Below are positions 8,583-17,500 of a stretch of 64,000 nucleotides of DNA, piece after piece. Position 1 is the stretch's first letter, and each line of letters starts with the position of its first letter. The stretch is from Desulfatirhabdium butyrativorans DSM 18734 (GTDB taxonomy: Bacteria > Desulfobacterota > Desulfobacteria > Desulfobacterales > Desulfatirhabdiaceae), in the NCBI RefSeq assembly GCF_000429925.1, contig NZ_AUCU01000017.1, positions 60,206-124,205 of the forward strand, given 5' to 3'. Made by a program: the position numbers and the translations under genes. The notes under the pieces are model-generated. The model saw only the letters and a program-made list of their open reading frames with translations. It was not told the DNA's origin and searched no databases.

Positions 8583-10064
8583 CTATTTCAGCCCAAAAAT
8601 TAGAGCATGAGCTTCTTTTTGGAGTTTTTCATCCCCCACGTTAGCAGCCCAAACGTTCAGCAGATCTTTGAAGAAATCTTCTTTGTCCCGGGCATGACGA
8701 TGCAGGTAGCCGCGGGCCACGGGTATGTCGCCTGAGCGATAAGCCATAATCAAGCCATGAAGCAGGTCCCATTCGTTTTGAGGGGATTCCAGCCGGCGCG
8801 GATGACGCTCTCCGGGTCTGGCCAGTCTCAGGCTGGATCCTTTTCGAACCAGTGGCGCATGAAATCCGGTGTCCTCTGCCTGCGCATGTGCTGAACGGCG
8901 ACCTGTTCCGGATGCCTGGGTATTGATCCCGATAAATCGTCCTTCGGCCGTATAGCCGCCGCCTTTGTTTTCCAGCCGGATATTCAGGGACTTTGACAGG
9001 TTGAGGGCTTCATCGAAAGAGAACTCGGTGAGTCCGAAAATTCCGAACAGGGTCAGTGCCATGGCCGCCTCGGGTGTCAGGTCTTCAACCTTGAGGCGCC
9101 CAGCGGTAACCCGGCGGATGTGGTTTTGCGCCACTACCCGGCTTGCCTCGCTCATGGCGCGGATCGGGCCGACAGGTTCATCGCCGTCCAGAACCGGCCA
9201 GCTCTGAGAAAGCACCCGCAGCGCCCTGCCGTACGAAGCCACCATTTCATCCACAGGATTTAGCTTCAGCTTTTCGAATTCCGATAGCCCATCCGTAACA
9301 GCATCGCGGATCTGCTGAGCAACGCCAGTTCCGCCGAGGTCGGTCCAAAGTGCAGGATTTGTGGATTCAACAATGCGTTTTCTACAGGTTATAAAGATTG
9401 AGCTTGTAGCCGATGCGTTATCCATAAGATGCTGTGAATTGGCAAACTCAGACTCAACAGGGAATGCAGAAGTAATAATCCATCGATACTGTATTAATGA
9501 TTGAGTCAAGGCTTCCCATGCATCTTGACTTTTATGAGTAAACATAAGGGTCATCAATCCACTATCTTTTGTGACCCTGTAACATTCATTAAAAATCTCT
9601 CCCATTATACGTTCGTAGCTAATCTTAGCTTCTTTGCTGCCTCCATCTCTGTCTGGATTTGCAACAGCTTCATCCTGTTTGTTCGTCAGTCTCCGATTAA
9701 AAAAACAATAGAGATCTTTTAATGTCCTTTTTTGCCAAACATAGTAGAAGTCGGAGAGCTCTGCATACTGAACGTTGTTATAGTATGGTGGATCCATACA
9801 CACCAAGTCTACAGAGTTGCTTGGAACATCAGGCATATATCCTGCTGTTCCATTAATAATTTGGACAACTGGTTTTAAAGAATTATTCAACGATGTTCTA
9901 TCATTGAAATATAGGGTGGATATACCCTTGTAGGCATCAATAATTTGCGAAAGACCCCAAGCTGCCCCGGAATGCGGACCAGTAAAAATCATTTCACCAA
10001 AGGTCCATTTTAACGAATAGTCATGACGACCAAATGATCCAGAAACCTGACCCCTCTGGGCCAT
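8583..10064 (-). CDS. DUF1156 DNA methylase, C-terminal half after a frameshift
   Basis: The frame encodes the C-terminal half of a DUF1156 methylase. It carries the catalytic motif DPPYYNNVQY (residues 91-100), typical of adenine-N6/cytosine-N4 methyltransferases, and the family block FGRHDYSLKWTFGEM. The ATG at 10064 is unlikely to be a natural start, as no ribosome site precedes it and the conserved text is continuous with the preceding frame. Adding one G to the G run at 10051-10054 joins both halves into one protein of about 1,080 residues. It is either a disabled methylase, a frameshifted product or a sequence error. The segment 9360-10020 is clearly AT-richer than its flanks. Confidence 0.8.
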   Translation of the reverse strand: MAQRGQVSGSFGRHDYSLKWTFGEMIFTGPHSGAAWGLSQIIDAYKGISTLYFNDRTSLNNSLKPVVQIINGTAGYMPDVPSNSVDLVCMDPPYYNNVQYAELSDFYYVWQKRTLKDLYCFFNRRLTNKQDEAVANPDRDGGSKEAKISYERIMGEIFNECYRVTKDSGLMTLMFTHKSQDAWEALTQSLIQYRWIITSAFPVESEFANSQHLMDNASATSSIFITCRKRIVESTNPALWTDLGGTGVAQQIRDAVTDGLSEFEKLKLNPVDEMVASYGRALRVLSQSWPVLDGDEPVGPIRAMSEASRVVAQNHIRRVTAGRLKVEDLTPEAAMALTLFGIFGLTEFSFDEALNLSKSLNIRLENKGGGYTAEGRFIGINTQASGTGRRSAHAQAEDTGFHAPLVRKGSSLRLARPGERHPRRLESPQNEWDLLHGLIMAYRSGDIPVARGYLHRHARDKEDFFKDLLNVWAANVGDEKLQKEAHALIFGLK

Positions 10065-11827
10065 CTCGTTTGCCGGCTGTTGTAATCCACGCCTTTATCG
10101 ATAGCAAACTGGAGGTAGGTCACCACTGCTCGCCCTTTTTCGAAACCCAAGTCTTCAATGATGATTGGCTTCAGCCGGTTGAGTTCCTCCACCATCGTCA
10201 GGTGGCCCAGTAACTGCCGGGGAGTGAACATATCGCACCAGCGGTTCATCCCAACTCTGAGAGGTTCCTTTGTTTTATGACCCAATGGGATGCTCTCTGT
10301 TGGAATCAGCCCGGCTGCATCCCACCGATCCCAATTCTCCATGAGTCGTTTTTCCGCTTCAGCCAATGCATCCAAATCACGCTGATTGGGTGGGCGGAAA
10401 AAACGCACCTTTTCGGTCTTGATTTCCCCTGCTCGATCTCCACTTTTATAGCGAAGGGGTTTCCCCTTGCTGTCCAATTTCGGCTGGAAACGAATGGCCA
10501 CCACGCAATACAGCCGATCATGCCATTTTCCGACAGAAGATTCCCCGCGTGCCTGGCGTTTGATCTCTTCGGCATCGATGGCTTGCAGGCAATGCACACA
10601 GGTCCCGACCCCACGATTTACTGTTGCCGTATCAGGATCTTCGCCCTTGGGACCTTTCCCCTTAACCGCCCGGTAGGTTTCAAATCGGACTTTGCCGTTT
10701 TGGGGTTGCCCATCGGTAAGGATCCGAACCCCCCATTGGCTCCCTGCCTCTTTGCTCAGCCAGCAGGTATTCAACAGCGGCGCCTCACCGCCACAGTTGG
10801 GGCAGGTGACCTGGCGGCAGTAGAGGATTCCGGTATGGTCATACTCGGGGACATTGAAAATCGGAACAACATCTGGGCACAGTTTACAGTGGGATTTTAA
10901 ATGATCTATCTCCTGAGGCGGAAGTGGTGAGAAGGGGGTAACGTCAGACATTACCTTGGATACATGATCGAGTAGTTGACTCCCGTAGAATTCAATATCT
11001 TTAACAAGCTCTAAACCAAACTTGGCAGGATACTCCAATGTGGCATGAAGAATGACAGATGCAACCGGATTTAGTTCATTTGCAATGACTTTGTGACCCA
11101 GCCTCAAAGCTTCGAATGGAATGGAGCCTCCCCCAGAAGTAGGATCCAATATGACTTTTGGCTCGCTTACAGGTTCAGGTGCATTTAAAAATGCTCTGCC
11201 ATACCCATACAAATCCTCAGGGGTCCATTGAATAGATTTTCCTGTGACAGATACCACATTATCGGATTTTGCAAATACAATACGTTCATTTACATGCGCC
11301 GGATCAGCAGGCATAACCTTTACTGCCAGGCATTCACCAACCTCAGGCAATGGCTGGGGAATAGGCTGAGACTCCGACTCCCAGCGCAACAATACCGGAT
11401 CATTCGCTAATGAAACATTGGAGGTTTTGAGTCTTGCGATCGTTTGAATGTTTTCGAATCGCCTTTCCTGTTCTTTGGACAAAAGCCTCAAAACACCATC
11501 ATCAACAGGCAAAATCGCCTTTCCATTTTCATCTTTTTCTACTTTCTCCAAAAGCTGTCCAACGAGTGTCCACTGTTGGCCATTGATCTCAACGACACGT
11601 TTTTCAATTCCCAGTTGCCGAAGAAACCAGTCCGGATCAGTGTCCGCCGGTAAGAGGGAAGCCAGTATAGCTGCCCGGCTGGGTGTCAGTGGCCGACGAG
11701 CCCACCAGACGTGAAGGAAATAGAGTGGCGGCAGCGCAGAACTGGCACCCCTTTCCCGCTGTGTTTCAGCACCTACCTGGTGGCAGGGAAATCCTTTTTC
11801 AATCAAACGCAAGTCATTGTGATCCAT
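10010..11827 (-). CDS. DUF1156 DNA methylase, N-terminal half
   Basis: 605 residues from the chosen start, which begins MDHNDLRLIEKGFPC as in DUF1156 proteins; an upstream in-frame start at 11926 would add an unlikely 33 residues. It contains WWARRP (41-46), the SAM-binding motif DPTSGGGSIPFEALRLG (from 228) and a zinc-ribbon with paired cysteines around residues 314-345. The family belongs to the COG1743 adenine-specific methylases with Zn ribbon. It runs out of frame after DYNSRQTRW, where the C-terminal half continues in the -1 frame. The start overlaps the TOPRIM-like gene by about 14 bases. Confidence 0.85.
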   Translation of the reverse strand: MDHNDLRLIEKGFPCHQVGAETQRERGASSALPPLYFLHVWWARRPLTPSRAAILASLLPADTDPDWFLRQLGIEKRVVEINGQQWTLVGQLLEKVEKDENGKAILPVDDGVLRLLSKEQERRFENIQTIARLKTSNVSLANDPVLLRWESESQPIPQPLPEVGECLAVKVMPADPAHVNERIVFAKSDNVVSVTGKSIQWTPEDLYGYGRAFLNAPEPVSEPKVILDPTSGGGSIPFEALRLGHKVIANELNPVASVILHATLEYPAKFGLELVKDIEFYGSQLLDHVSKVMSDVTPFSPLPPQEIDHLKSHCKLCPDVVPIFNVPEYDHTGILYCRQVTCPNCGGEAPLLNTCWLSKEAGSQWGVRILTDGQPQNGKVRFETYRAVKGKGPKGEDPDTATVNRGVGTCVHCLQAIDAEEIKRQARGESSVGKWHDRLYCVVAIRFQPKLDSKGKPLRYKSGDRAGEIKTEKVRFFRPPNQRDLDALAEAEKRLMENWDRWDAAGLIPTESIPLGHKTKEPLRVGMNRWCDMFTPRQLLGHLTMVEELNRLKPIIIEDLGFEKGRAVVTYLQFAIDKGVDYNSRQTRWPRGVRFLDHLVVMTIR

Positions 11828-12431
11828 GTGGGCCTTGTTTGCCAATTTCGCGAAGACGGTTGCGTGTACGCGCCAGACTATCCGCATTTTCTGCTGCTTT
11901 GACCGGAGACCAGTATTCCCTGACAAACCGGCTCAGGATATGGTTGTATCCGAAACCGATCCTGGCAGTTGAACCCCTATCCGGCAGAACTTCAACCTTG
12001 ATTTTTCGATAGCCATAGCGACGGATAAGCTTCATCAACATTTGCTTGGGTTCGTCAAGGGATTCCGGATTTCGCGGTATTTTCTCAACCGGAACACCTG
12101 AGTATTTCGAAAATCCCTCCCGGTCTGCCAACAACCATGCTTCGACCTCCCGTACCGCTACTCGAAACAACATATTTTTTGGTAATGGGTGTCTGCCACA
12201 CCAATCGTCAATCAAGACTGGCGCACACTCGATATGATCCAGATCCGTCATTAACAGAACCGGGATGGCATGTGCTGTTTTGATAAATTCCAAAATCCGC
12301 TGTTTTAGATATCCGTTACCCTTGCGACCCATACGAACGGCAATGCACATTCCCTCATTCGCATCCTCAACCAGCCGCTCCAGTACAGATTCACTTAACG
12401 CATCCTCTGATGCAATAAACAGGTCTGTCAT
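11814..12431 (-). CDS. TOPRIM-like (DUF4276-type) protein
   Basis: About 205 residues starting at an ATG inside the ATGA overlap with the AAA ATPase stop. Candidate TOPRIM-type acidic residues are an early glutamate in FIASEDALSE, the DxD in LLMTDLDHIE, and the REVEAWLLADRE block common in DUF4276/RloB-like proteins. Such proteins usually pair with an ABC/OLD-type ATPase in two-gene anti-phage modules (PARIS, AbiL and Gabija are comparable arrangements). A nuclease role is inferred from the fold and neighbour only. The family name is not certain. Confidence 0.65.
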   Translation of the reverse strand: MTDLFIASEDALSESVLERLVEDANEGMCIAVRMGRKGNGYLKQRILEFIKTAHAIPVLLMTDLDHIECAPVLIDDWCGRHPLPKNMLFRVAVREVEAWLLADREGFSKYSGVPVEKIPRNPESLDEPKQMLMKLIRRYGYRKIKVEVLPDRGSTARIGFGYNHILSRFVREYWSPVKAAENADSLARTRNRLREIGKQGPHGSQ

Positions 12432-13585
12432 CCCCACAATCCCAATTGTTCAAGTTTTTTCGGACGGGTCTGGGGCAACACAACCTCTGCCACAGAAAAT
12501 CCCGAATCCAGACCTTTCTGTTCGGCATTGCTGACAGGTCGAATATGGGTGCCCTCATGGCTGGGTTCCAGTACGATGACGCCACGTGCATCAATTCCTT
12601 TGTTTCCCAGCAGAGATTCGCTATGGGTGCTGATGATAATCTGTCGCCGACGCTTGGTCATGCGTTGAACACCTTGCATCAAAGCAGGAATTTGTTCGAC
12701 CACTGCCTGGTGCAGTGACAATTCCGGCTCTTCGATCAACAGGAGCGAATCCCCATCCAAAAGAGACCACAGAATCCCCAACAGTCGCAATGTGCCGTCG
12801 GAAAAATGCTCTTCCCGCTGCCAACCGGCATTGGGGCGGTGGTGCTCATAAAGCGCTTCCAGATGAGGTGCTCCGGTTATTTCGTCCGCTTTAAAACGTA
12901 TTTCCTTGAATTGCGGCACTGCAACGGAAAGCGCTCTGCAGATTTTAAGCAACCGCGCATCACGTGTTTTTTTCTGACACGAAGCGATCTGTTCCAGAAA
13001 TCCCTGCCCGAAAGGATCATTTTCAAGTCGGTTTCCCCCGATCCTGTCACCGAATTTCAATAATTGGGGCACCAGGTGAAGATAGGTGATATTGGCCAGA
13101 AAATTGGCAATGTCCCGGAACTGGCCATTGGCTCTGGTCTGCTCCAGATGCGTTTCAGTCAGCAGTTGAGCGTCTTCTGTATCGTGAGAATCGGGACGAG
13201 ACAGGATATTTTTCTCTCCCTGCCAGACTTCCTCTGTTGAAACCATCAGGCGCTGGGCGCCTTTTCCCTCCGTTTTAAATCCCAATACATACCGCCATGA
13301 TGGCAACGGGTCGTCGATTCGCTCAGAAAAATGAAGCTCAATTTTTACTTCAGTATCCCGTCTGGCATGAAGGCAGCGAAGTTTGGTAATGCCTCCCCTC
13401 TCATTGACGGCTTTCTGTAAACCGCCGCCCGACGGCTTACAGATGTCACGAAGAAAACGGAATACATCCAGAAGATTCGATTTTCCGACAGCGTTCGGAC
13501 CAATGATATAGGACTGAAGCATCAGGCGGACTTCAGCATCACGGAAGTTCCGCCAATTTTTCAGTTTCAAACCAGTAATCACCAT
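12428..13585 (-). CDS. AAA/ABC-type ATPase (OLD/RecF-like)
   Basis: 385 residues. Walker A GPNAVGKS lies at 29-36 after the RecF-like opening LKLKNWRNFRDAEV. An ABC-type signature SDGTLRLLGI, the Walker B LLLIEEPELSLHQ and the H-loop IISTHSESLL are all present. This is the overlooked-type ATPase that partners TOPRIM nucleases, and the next gene encodes just such a partner with a four-base overlap. The ribosome site ggaggcata precedes the ATG. It follows the 223-residue unknown gene with an 8-base gap, so it is embedded in the larger methylase operon rather than standing alone. Confidence 0.85.
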   Translation of the reverse strand: MVITGLKLKNWRNFRDAEVRLMLQSYIIGPNAVGKSNLLDVFRFLRDICKPSGGGLQKAVNERGGITKLRCLHARRDTEVKIELHFSERIDDPLPSWRYVLGFKTEGKGAQRLMVSTEEVWQGEKNILSRPDSHDTEDAQLLTETHLEQTRANGQFRDIANFLANITYLHLVPQLLKFGDRIGGNRLENDPFGQGFLEQIASCQKKTRDARLLKICRALSVAVPQFKEIRFKADEITGAPHLEALYEHHRPNAGWQREEHFSDGTLRLLGILWSLLDGDSLLLIEEPELSLHQAVVEQIPALMQGVQRMTKRRRQIIISTHSESLLGNKGIDARGVIVLEPSHEGTHIRPVSNAEQKGLDSGFSVAEVVLPQTRPKKLEQLGLWG

Positions 13586-13593
13586 TATGCCTC

Positions 13594-14265
13594 CTAACCC
13601 CTGAGCCCTTCCAGCATCAGGCCGACAGACTTATCTCCGGGCTGTCCTCCCAGCATCACTTTCATGCCTGCCAGCGCCCACCGATTGGCGGCATCCCCGT
13701 ATGTCGTTATGCGGGACAGCCAGTAGCCGGCCTCCTCCCGTGTAAAGCGATTCACCCGACGGGCAATCAGCTCCACGCGATCCAGTTCCAGAATCCGCTC
13801 CTGAAGTTTGAATATCAATGCAAGCTTGGAACCGGCTTCTGCATCCAGGGGAAGGTTTCCGCGGAAAGTAATGCGCTGGCTGTTCACGTATTGTCCCAGT
13901 TCCAGCGGTATCCCCTGGCTGTTGCAGATTCTTCCAATGATGGTACGAATCACCGGCAGGATACGCTGCTGTTGGGGACCGTATATCAAGCCGATCTCCC
14001 GAAGTATCGATCTTGGGGCTACCATATTGCCGGTATCTGTCCGCTGGTCCGGATGAATGCGCTCTTTAATGATGAATACAGGGATAGGCTTGTCTTTGTG
14101 TTCAGTTATACGCAGCACCCAAGGCGCGTGGGAAATTTCCGGCTCAATAAAACGGATATAATGAGGGGTCAGGGACTTGGGACCAGGGGCTGGGGGCTGG
14201 GGGCCAGGGGTCAGGGGCTTGGGATCAACTGCCGATTCTTTTTTCGATGGATTTTCGTAAGCCAT
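13594..14265 (-). CDS. Uncharacterised protein of the DUF499/DUF1156 neighbourhood
   Basis: 223 residues that I cannot assign with certainty; it may belong to one of the small DUFs (DUF3780/DUF7680-like) that accompany DUF499 and DUF1156 genes. The body from about residue 35 (HYIRFIEPEI) to the end looks globular, with EIGLIYGPQQQRI and FRGNLPLDAEAG segments. Residues 15-33, rich in Pro and Gly, are encoded by the heptamer repeat at 14163-14225. The only ATG upstream of the body lies inside the preceding four-helix-bundle gene (41-base overlap). The original N-terminus may have been replaced by an insertion. Confidence 0.55.
   Translation of the reverse strand: MAYENPSKKESAVDPKPLTPGPQPPAPGPKSLTPHYIRFIEPEISHAPWVLRITEHKDKPIPVFIIKERIHPDQRTDTGNMVAPRSILREIGLIYGPQQQRILPVIRTIIGRICNSQGIPLELGQYVNSQRITFRGNLPLDAEAGSKLALIFKLQERILELDRVELIARRVNRFTREEAGYWLSRITTYGDAANRWALAGMKVMLGGQPGDKSVGLMLEGLRG
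14163..14225 (+). repeat. Heptamer repeat, GGCTGGG family
   Basis: About eight degenerate 7-base units (ggaccagg, ggctggg, ggccagg, ggtcagg, ggcttgg) in register. It is the third 7-base family in the window. It lies inside the start of the 223-residue gene and abuts the stop of the four-helix-bundle gene. Confidence 0.8.
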
Positions 14266-14593
14266 TTATCGTTCTTCCAATCTCTGATGTTTTCTCAAAG
14301 AGTTTTTCAATTTGCTTTTCATCAATATAACCCAATCTATGTGCTATTTGAAGATGTGTTTCAAGTCCTGCAAGAGAACCGGAAGCTATCGATAGAAATT
14401 GAAGAAATTCCCTGCTATGCTGGCGTTGATGCCCTTTTGCGATATTGGCTGACAACGATACTGCTGCACGTTGCAACTGACTCGAAAGCCCATAAATCTC
14501 TTTTTTTGGAAAAATATCCGTTATCCGATAACAAGCTACCACCAGATCCATTGATTTCTGCCAAACATCCAGATCCCGATAGCTTTTAACCAT
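14225..14593 (-). CDS. Four-helix-bundle protein (23S rRNA intervening-sequence type)
   Basis: 122 residues. SYRDLDVWQKSMDLVVACY, YGLSSQLQRAAVSLSANIAKG and the C-terminal helix are the hallmark of the four-helix-bundle family first seen in rRNA intervening sequences. Function is unknown; the genes are scattered and often mobile, and turn up inside other operons. The start ATG overlaps the DUF499 stop (TGATG), so it is co-translated. With the heptamer repeat directly behind it, it looks like an insert between the DUF499 gene and the 223-residue gene. Confidence 0.85.
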   Translation of the reverse strand: MVKSYRDLDVWQKSMDLVVACYRITDIFPKKEIYGLSSQLQRAAVSLSANIAKGHQRQHSREFLQFLSIASGSLAGLETHLQIAHRLGYIDEKQIEKLFEKTSEIGRTINGLRKSIEKRIGS

Positions 14594-17500
14594 CACTCTC
14601 TTCCCCCGACCCCTGCTTTTCTCAATTCTTCAAGAAAGGGGCAGTCCTCCTGAGGATCATTGATTTCAATAAAGGCTTCGGTATTCTCCCCCTTTTCGAT
14701 CAAGGCATCCAGCACCTCAAACAACTCGCCGGAAGCTTTAAGGCTTTCCGGAGTTGCGTCCATCAAGCTGATCCGAAGGGTCCCACCGGCTGGCAGAGCC
14801 AGTTCCGTCAAGTCCAGCAGCTTGATTCCGGTTTTGCCACCTTTTTGATAAATGGATCCGATCCGCCGCAATAACGGCAGCAGTGCGGCAGCGCCTTCTT
14901 TGCCGAATAACTGGATGTCTTTTTTCTTGTGCGTAATCCAGCCTTTTTCGGCTGCACTTGCCGGTGTGATAATGACATCGGAAGGATCCGGTTTGAAAAA
15001 TACCGAACCATCTCCGCCGATGAGTTCCGGTTTCCGTTCCTGATTCACAGTGCCTTTGTAAGCCAGAATACGGTCTTTTTGCATCAGCTTTGAAACAGCG
15101 GCGGATATCTTCTCATCCGAAATCGCACCGAAGCGGTCCGTAACGATGTCTTTAATCTGGTTCACGGTAGCGGATCGCATTTCGTAGGACACTGTCTGTA
15201 CCCAGTTTTCCACCTGGGAAGGATCCGGTTCTTTGCCTTTGGTCCATCCCCGTTGGATGGCGCCTTCAGGGGTCACGATTCCCTGGTCATCTGCAATCTC
15301 CTGATGAAAGGGGACCCCTCCGTCTTCTCGACTGAAAAACATCTCCGGCCGGATAGCCTGCTGCTCTTTTCCCATGAAAAACAGGCACCACATCCCCCGT
15401 GCCGTGCCTTCTCGAATGACTTGGTCCAGTACCTGGGGGGATTCCAACATGGGCCAATTCCGCAGCCGTGCAAAATTTTCGCGAAGTGCGCCCACCCGCA
15501 CGGTTTCTTCCCGACTGAAAAACAGCTTTCGGAGGCTTGCCAGGCTTTCGCCATTCACGCGCTCGGGTGTGATCAGTTCACCATCTTCGACCAGTGTTTT
15601 CCGAATCTGCTCCAACACAGCCATGCCGCTTTCACCGCCGCCGGTCCGAATTTCTTTAAATACGATCTGTCCTCCGGCAGAAGGGTACCAGAGCTGCCGA
15701 TAGGATTCAGTAACCACTGTTTCAATCGCCTTTTCGCGCTCCCGATAGCGCTGCCTGAAATCCTCATTCAGGAGTTTCTGAGGTTGAATGCCATGCGCCT
15801 GTGGATTCTTATCGAGCTTTCGCATGGCAAGGACCGTGCGTGCCAGATCCTTTAAATTCTCTGCGGCCATTCTGGCTTTTTCCGATTGGATTCCAAACAG
15901 GGACTCCTTGGGATGTCCTTTGACACGGGCGATGACAGTTTCCGGAACCAGGATGACCACATGGTTTTGTTCCAGGCGGGGGCGATTCGGACCGGCAGTG
16001 GTCACCATGTCGTTGATGTCCACTTCTCCGGCGTTCAGCCCCACGATCGCCAATACCGGTTTTCCGGTATTATCCGGAATGTTTTCAGGGAAAGCGACAT
16101 CATGAACGACCTTGAACGCTTTGGCATCCACACTGACAACCTTACGGGAAACCGCATCGAGGAGAGCGTCGATTTCCATCGTGGCCAATGACCGGCGGAT
16201 CTTGGCCAGGGCGATATTGACGGATGGATCCAGGCTGGCGTAATAGCGGCCCTGGTTGAACCGCAGATAAAACGCGCTATTGCCGATCTCTTTGAGGGCT
16301 TCGGTTACCTGGGGCGGGGTCAGTCCGGGAAAGGACACCTCCAACAAAGCGTCCTGTTCCGTGAGACCAAAGATATTCGAGCCCGTTTCCTGCTCCCGGC
16401 CCACCAGACTATGTAAAAAAACCGTTTTCCACGTATATTCGTACATGGCCCATCCTTCGGGGTGAGGATTTCGACGGTCGGCTATCTCGGCATTGCTGAG
16501 GCCCCCGGTTAGACTGTCCGTATCCGCTCCGCCGACATCGGCATTGAGAACCGCCAACAGATCCCCGGCTCCGGTACGGCCGATTACCTCGTTCACCGTG
16601 CGGGTGTCGCGAAGATCCAGATGGCAGGTCTGAATCATGGGAACATGCTTTTGCTTTTCCCAAATGGCCCTTACCGCCAGGGCCAGTACCCGCAACACCC
16701 CTCGGGTACTCTGGAAATTCTCATAAGCGGCCAGTTTGTTGTTGAGAAAACTGATCAGGGTGGGGTGAAAGGGATACATAGCCGCCAACCGCTCCCGGTA
16801 ATCCGCCCGCAGCGCTTCATCGGGGAGCATGGAGCTGTTTTTACGATACATTTCCGCATACAAGCCAGCGGTCTCGACTGCCGCGGCGTTATCGATGCTC
16901 GTAAACAGCCGCTTGGCCAGCACCCGGGATATTTCCGTATGTTGCACTGGCACCACAGCCGTGGCATCCCTGGCCACAACACTGGAGGCCCCGTCGATGG
17001 CCTGCTGTCCAATACCCAGCGCTGCGTCCTGGTCGATATCTTTGCCCGTGACCTGGGAAAGCAGTTCCGCCAGTATTTTTGTTTGTTTGGCAAATGCGTC
17101 CCTGGCGCTTGCCAATGTTTCAACGATCGCAAGTCCGGCATGTTCTCTGGCATACCCATGGAGCGGCAGCAGAAATGCTTCCAGTTGCTGCCTGGCCTCC
17201 GGAAGGGCGGCAGAAAACCGGGCGGCATACTGGGCCAGTTCGTCGATCATCAAAAGGACTTTACGACCGGCAAAAATCGATTCAAAATAATTCTCGCCAG
17301 GAGCCGCATAAGATTCCGCATCCTGTTCCACTGCCCGATACAGGGACTCGCCCCCGATCTGAAACGCAATTTCACCCCATAACGTATGCGGCAGCAACTG
17401 GATCCCTTTGGGCTTGTGAACCGGCAGCTTGTCGCCTGCGATGCCCACCACGCAGACTTCACCGGGAGCGGGCAACAAGATCGGATCCAGGATATCACCC

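Noticed and set aside
10010-10064. Programmed -1 frameshift as the sure explanation
   Set aside because: The site does not have a classic X XXY YYZ slippery heptamer and no clear stimulating structure was seen; loss of one G is simpler.
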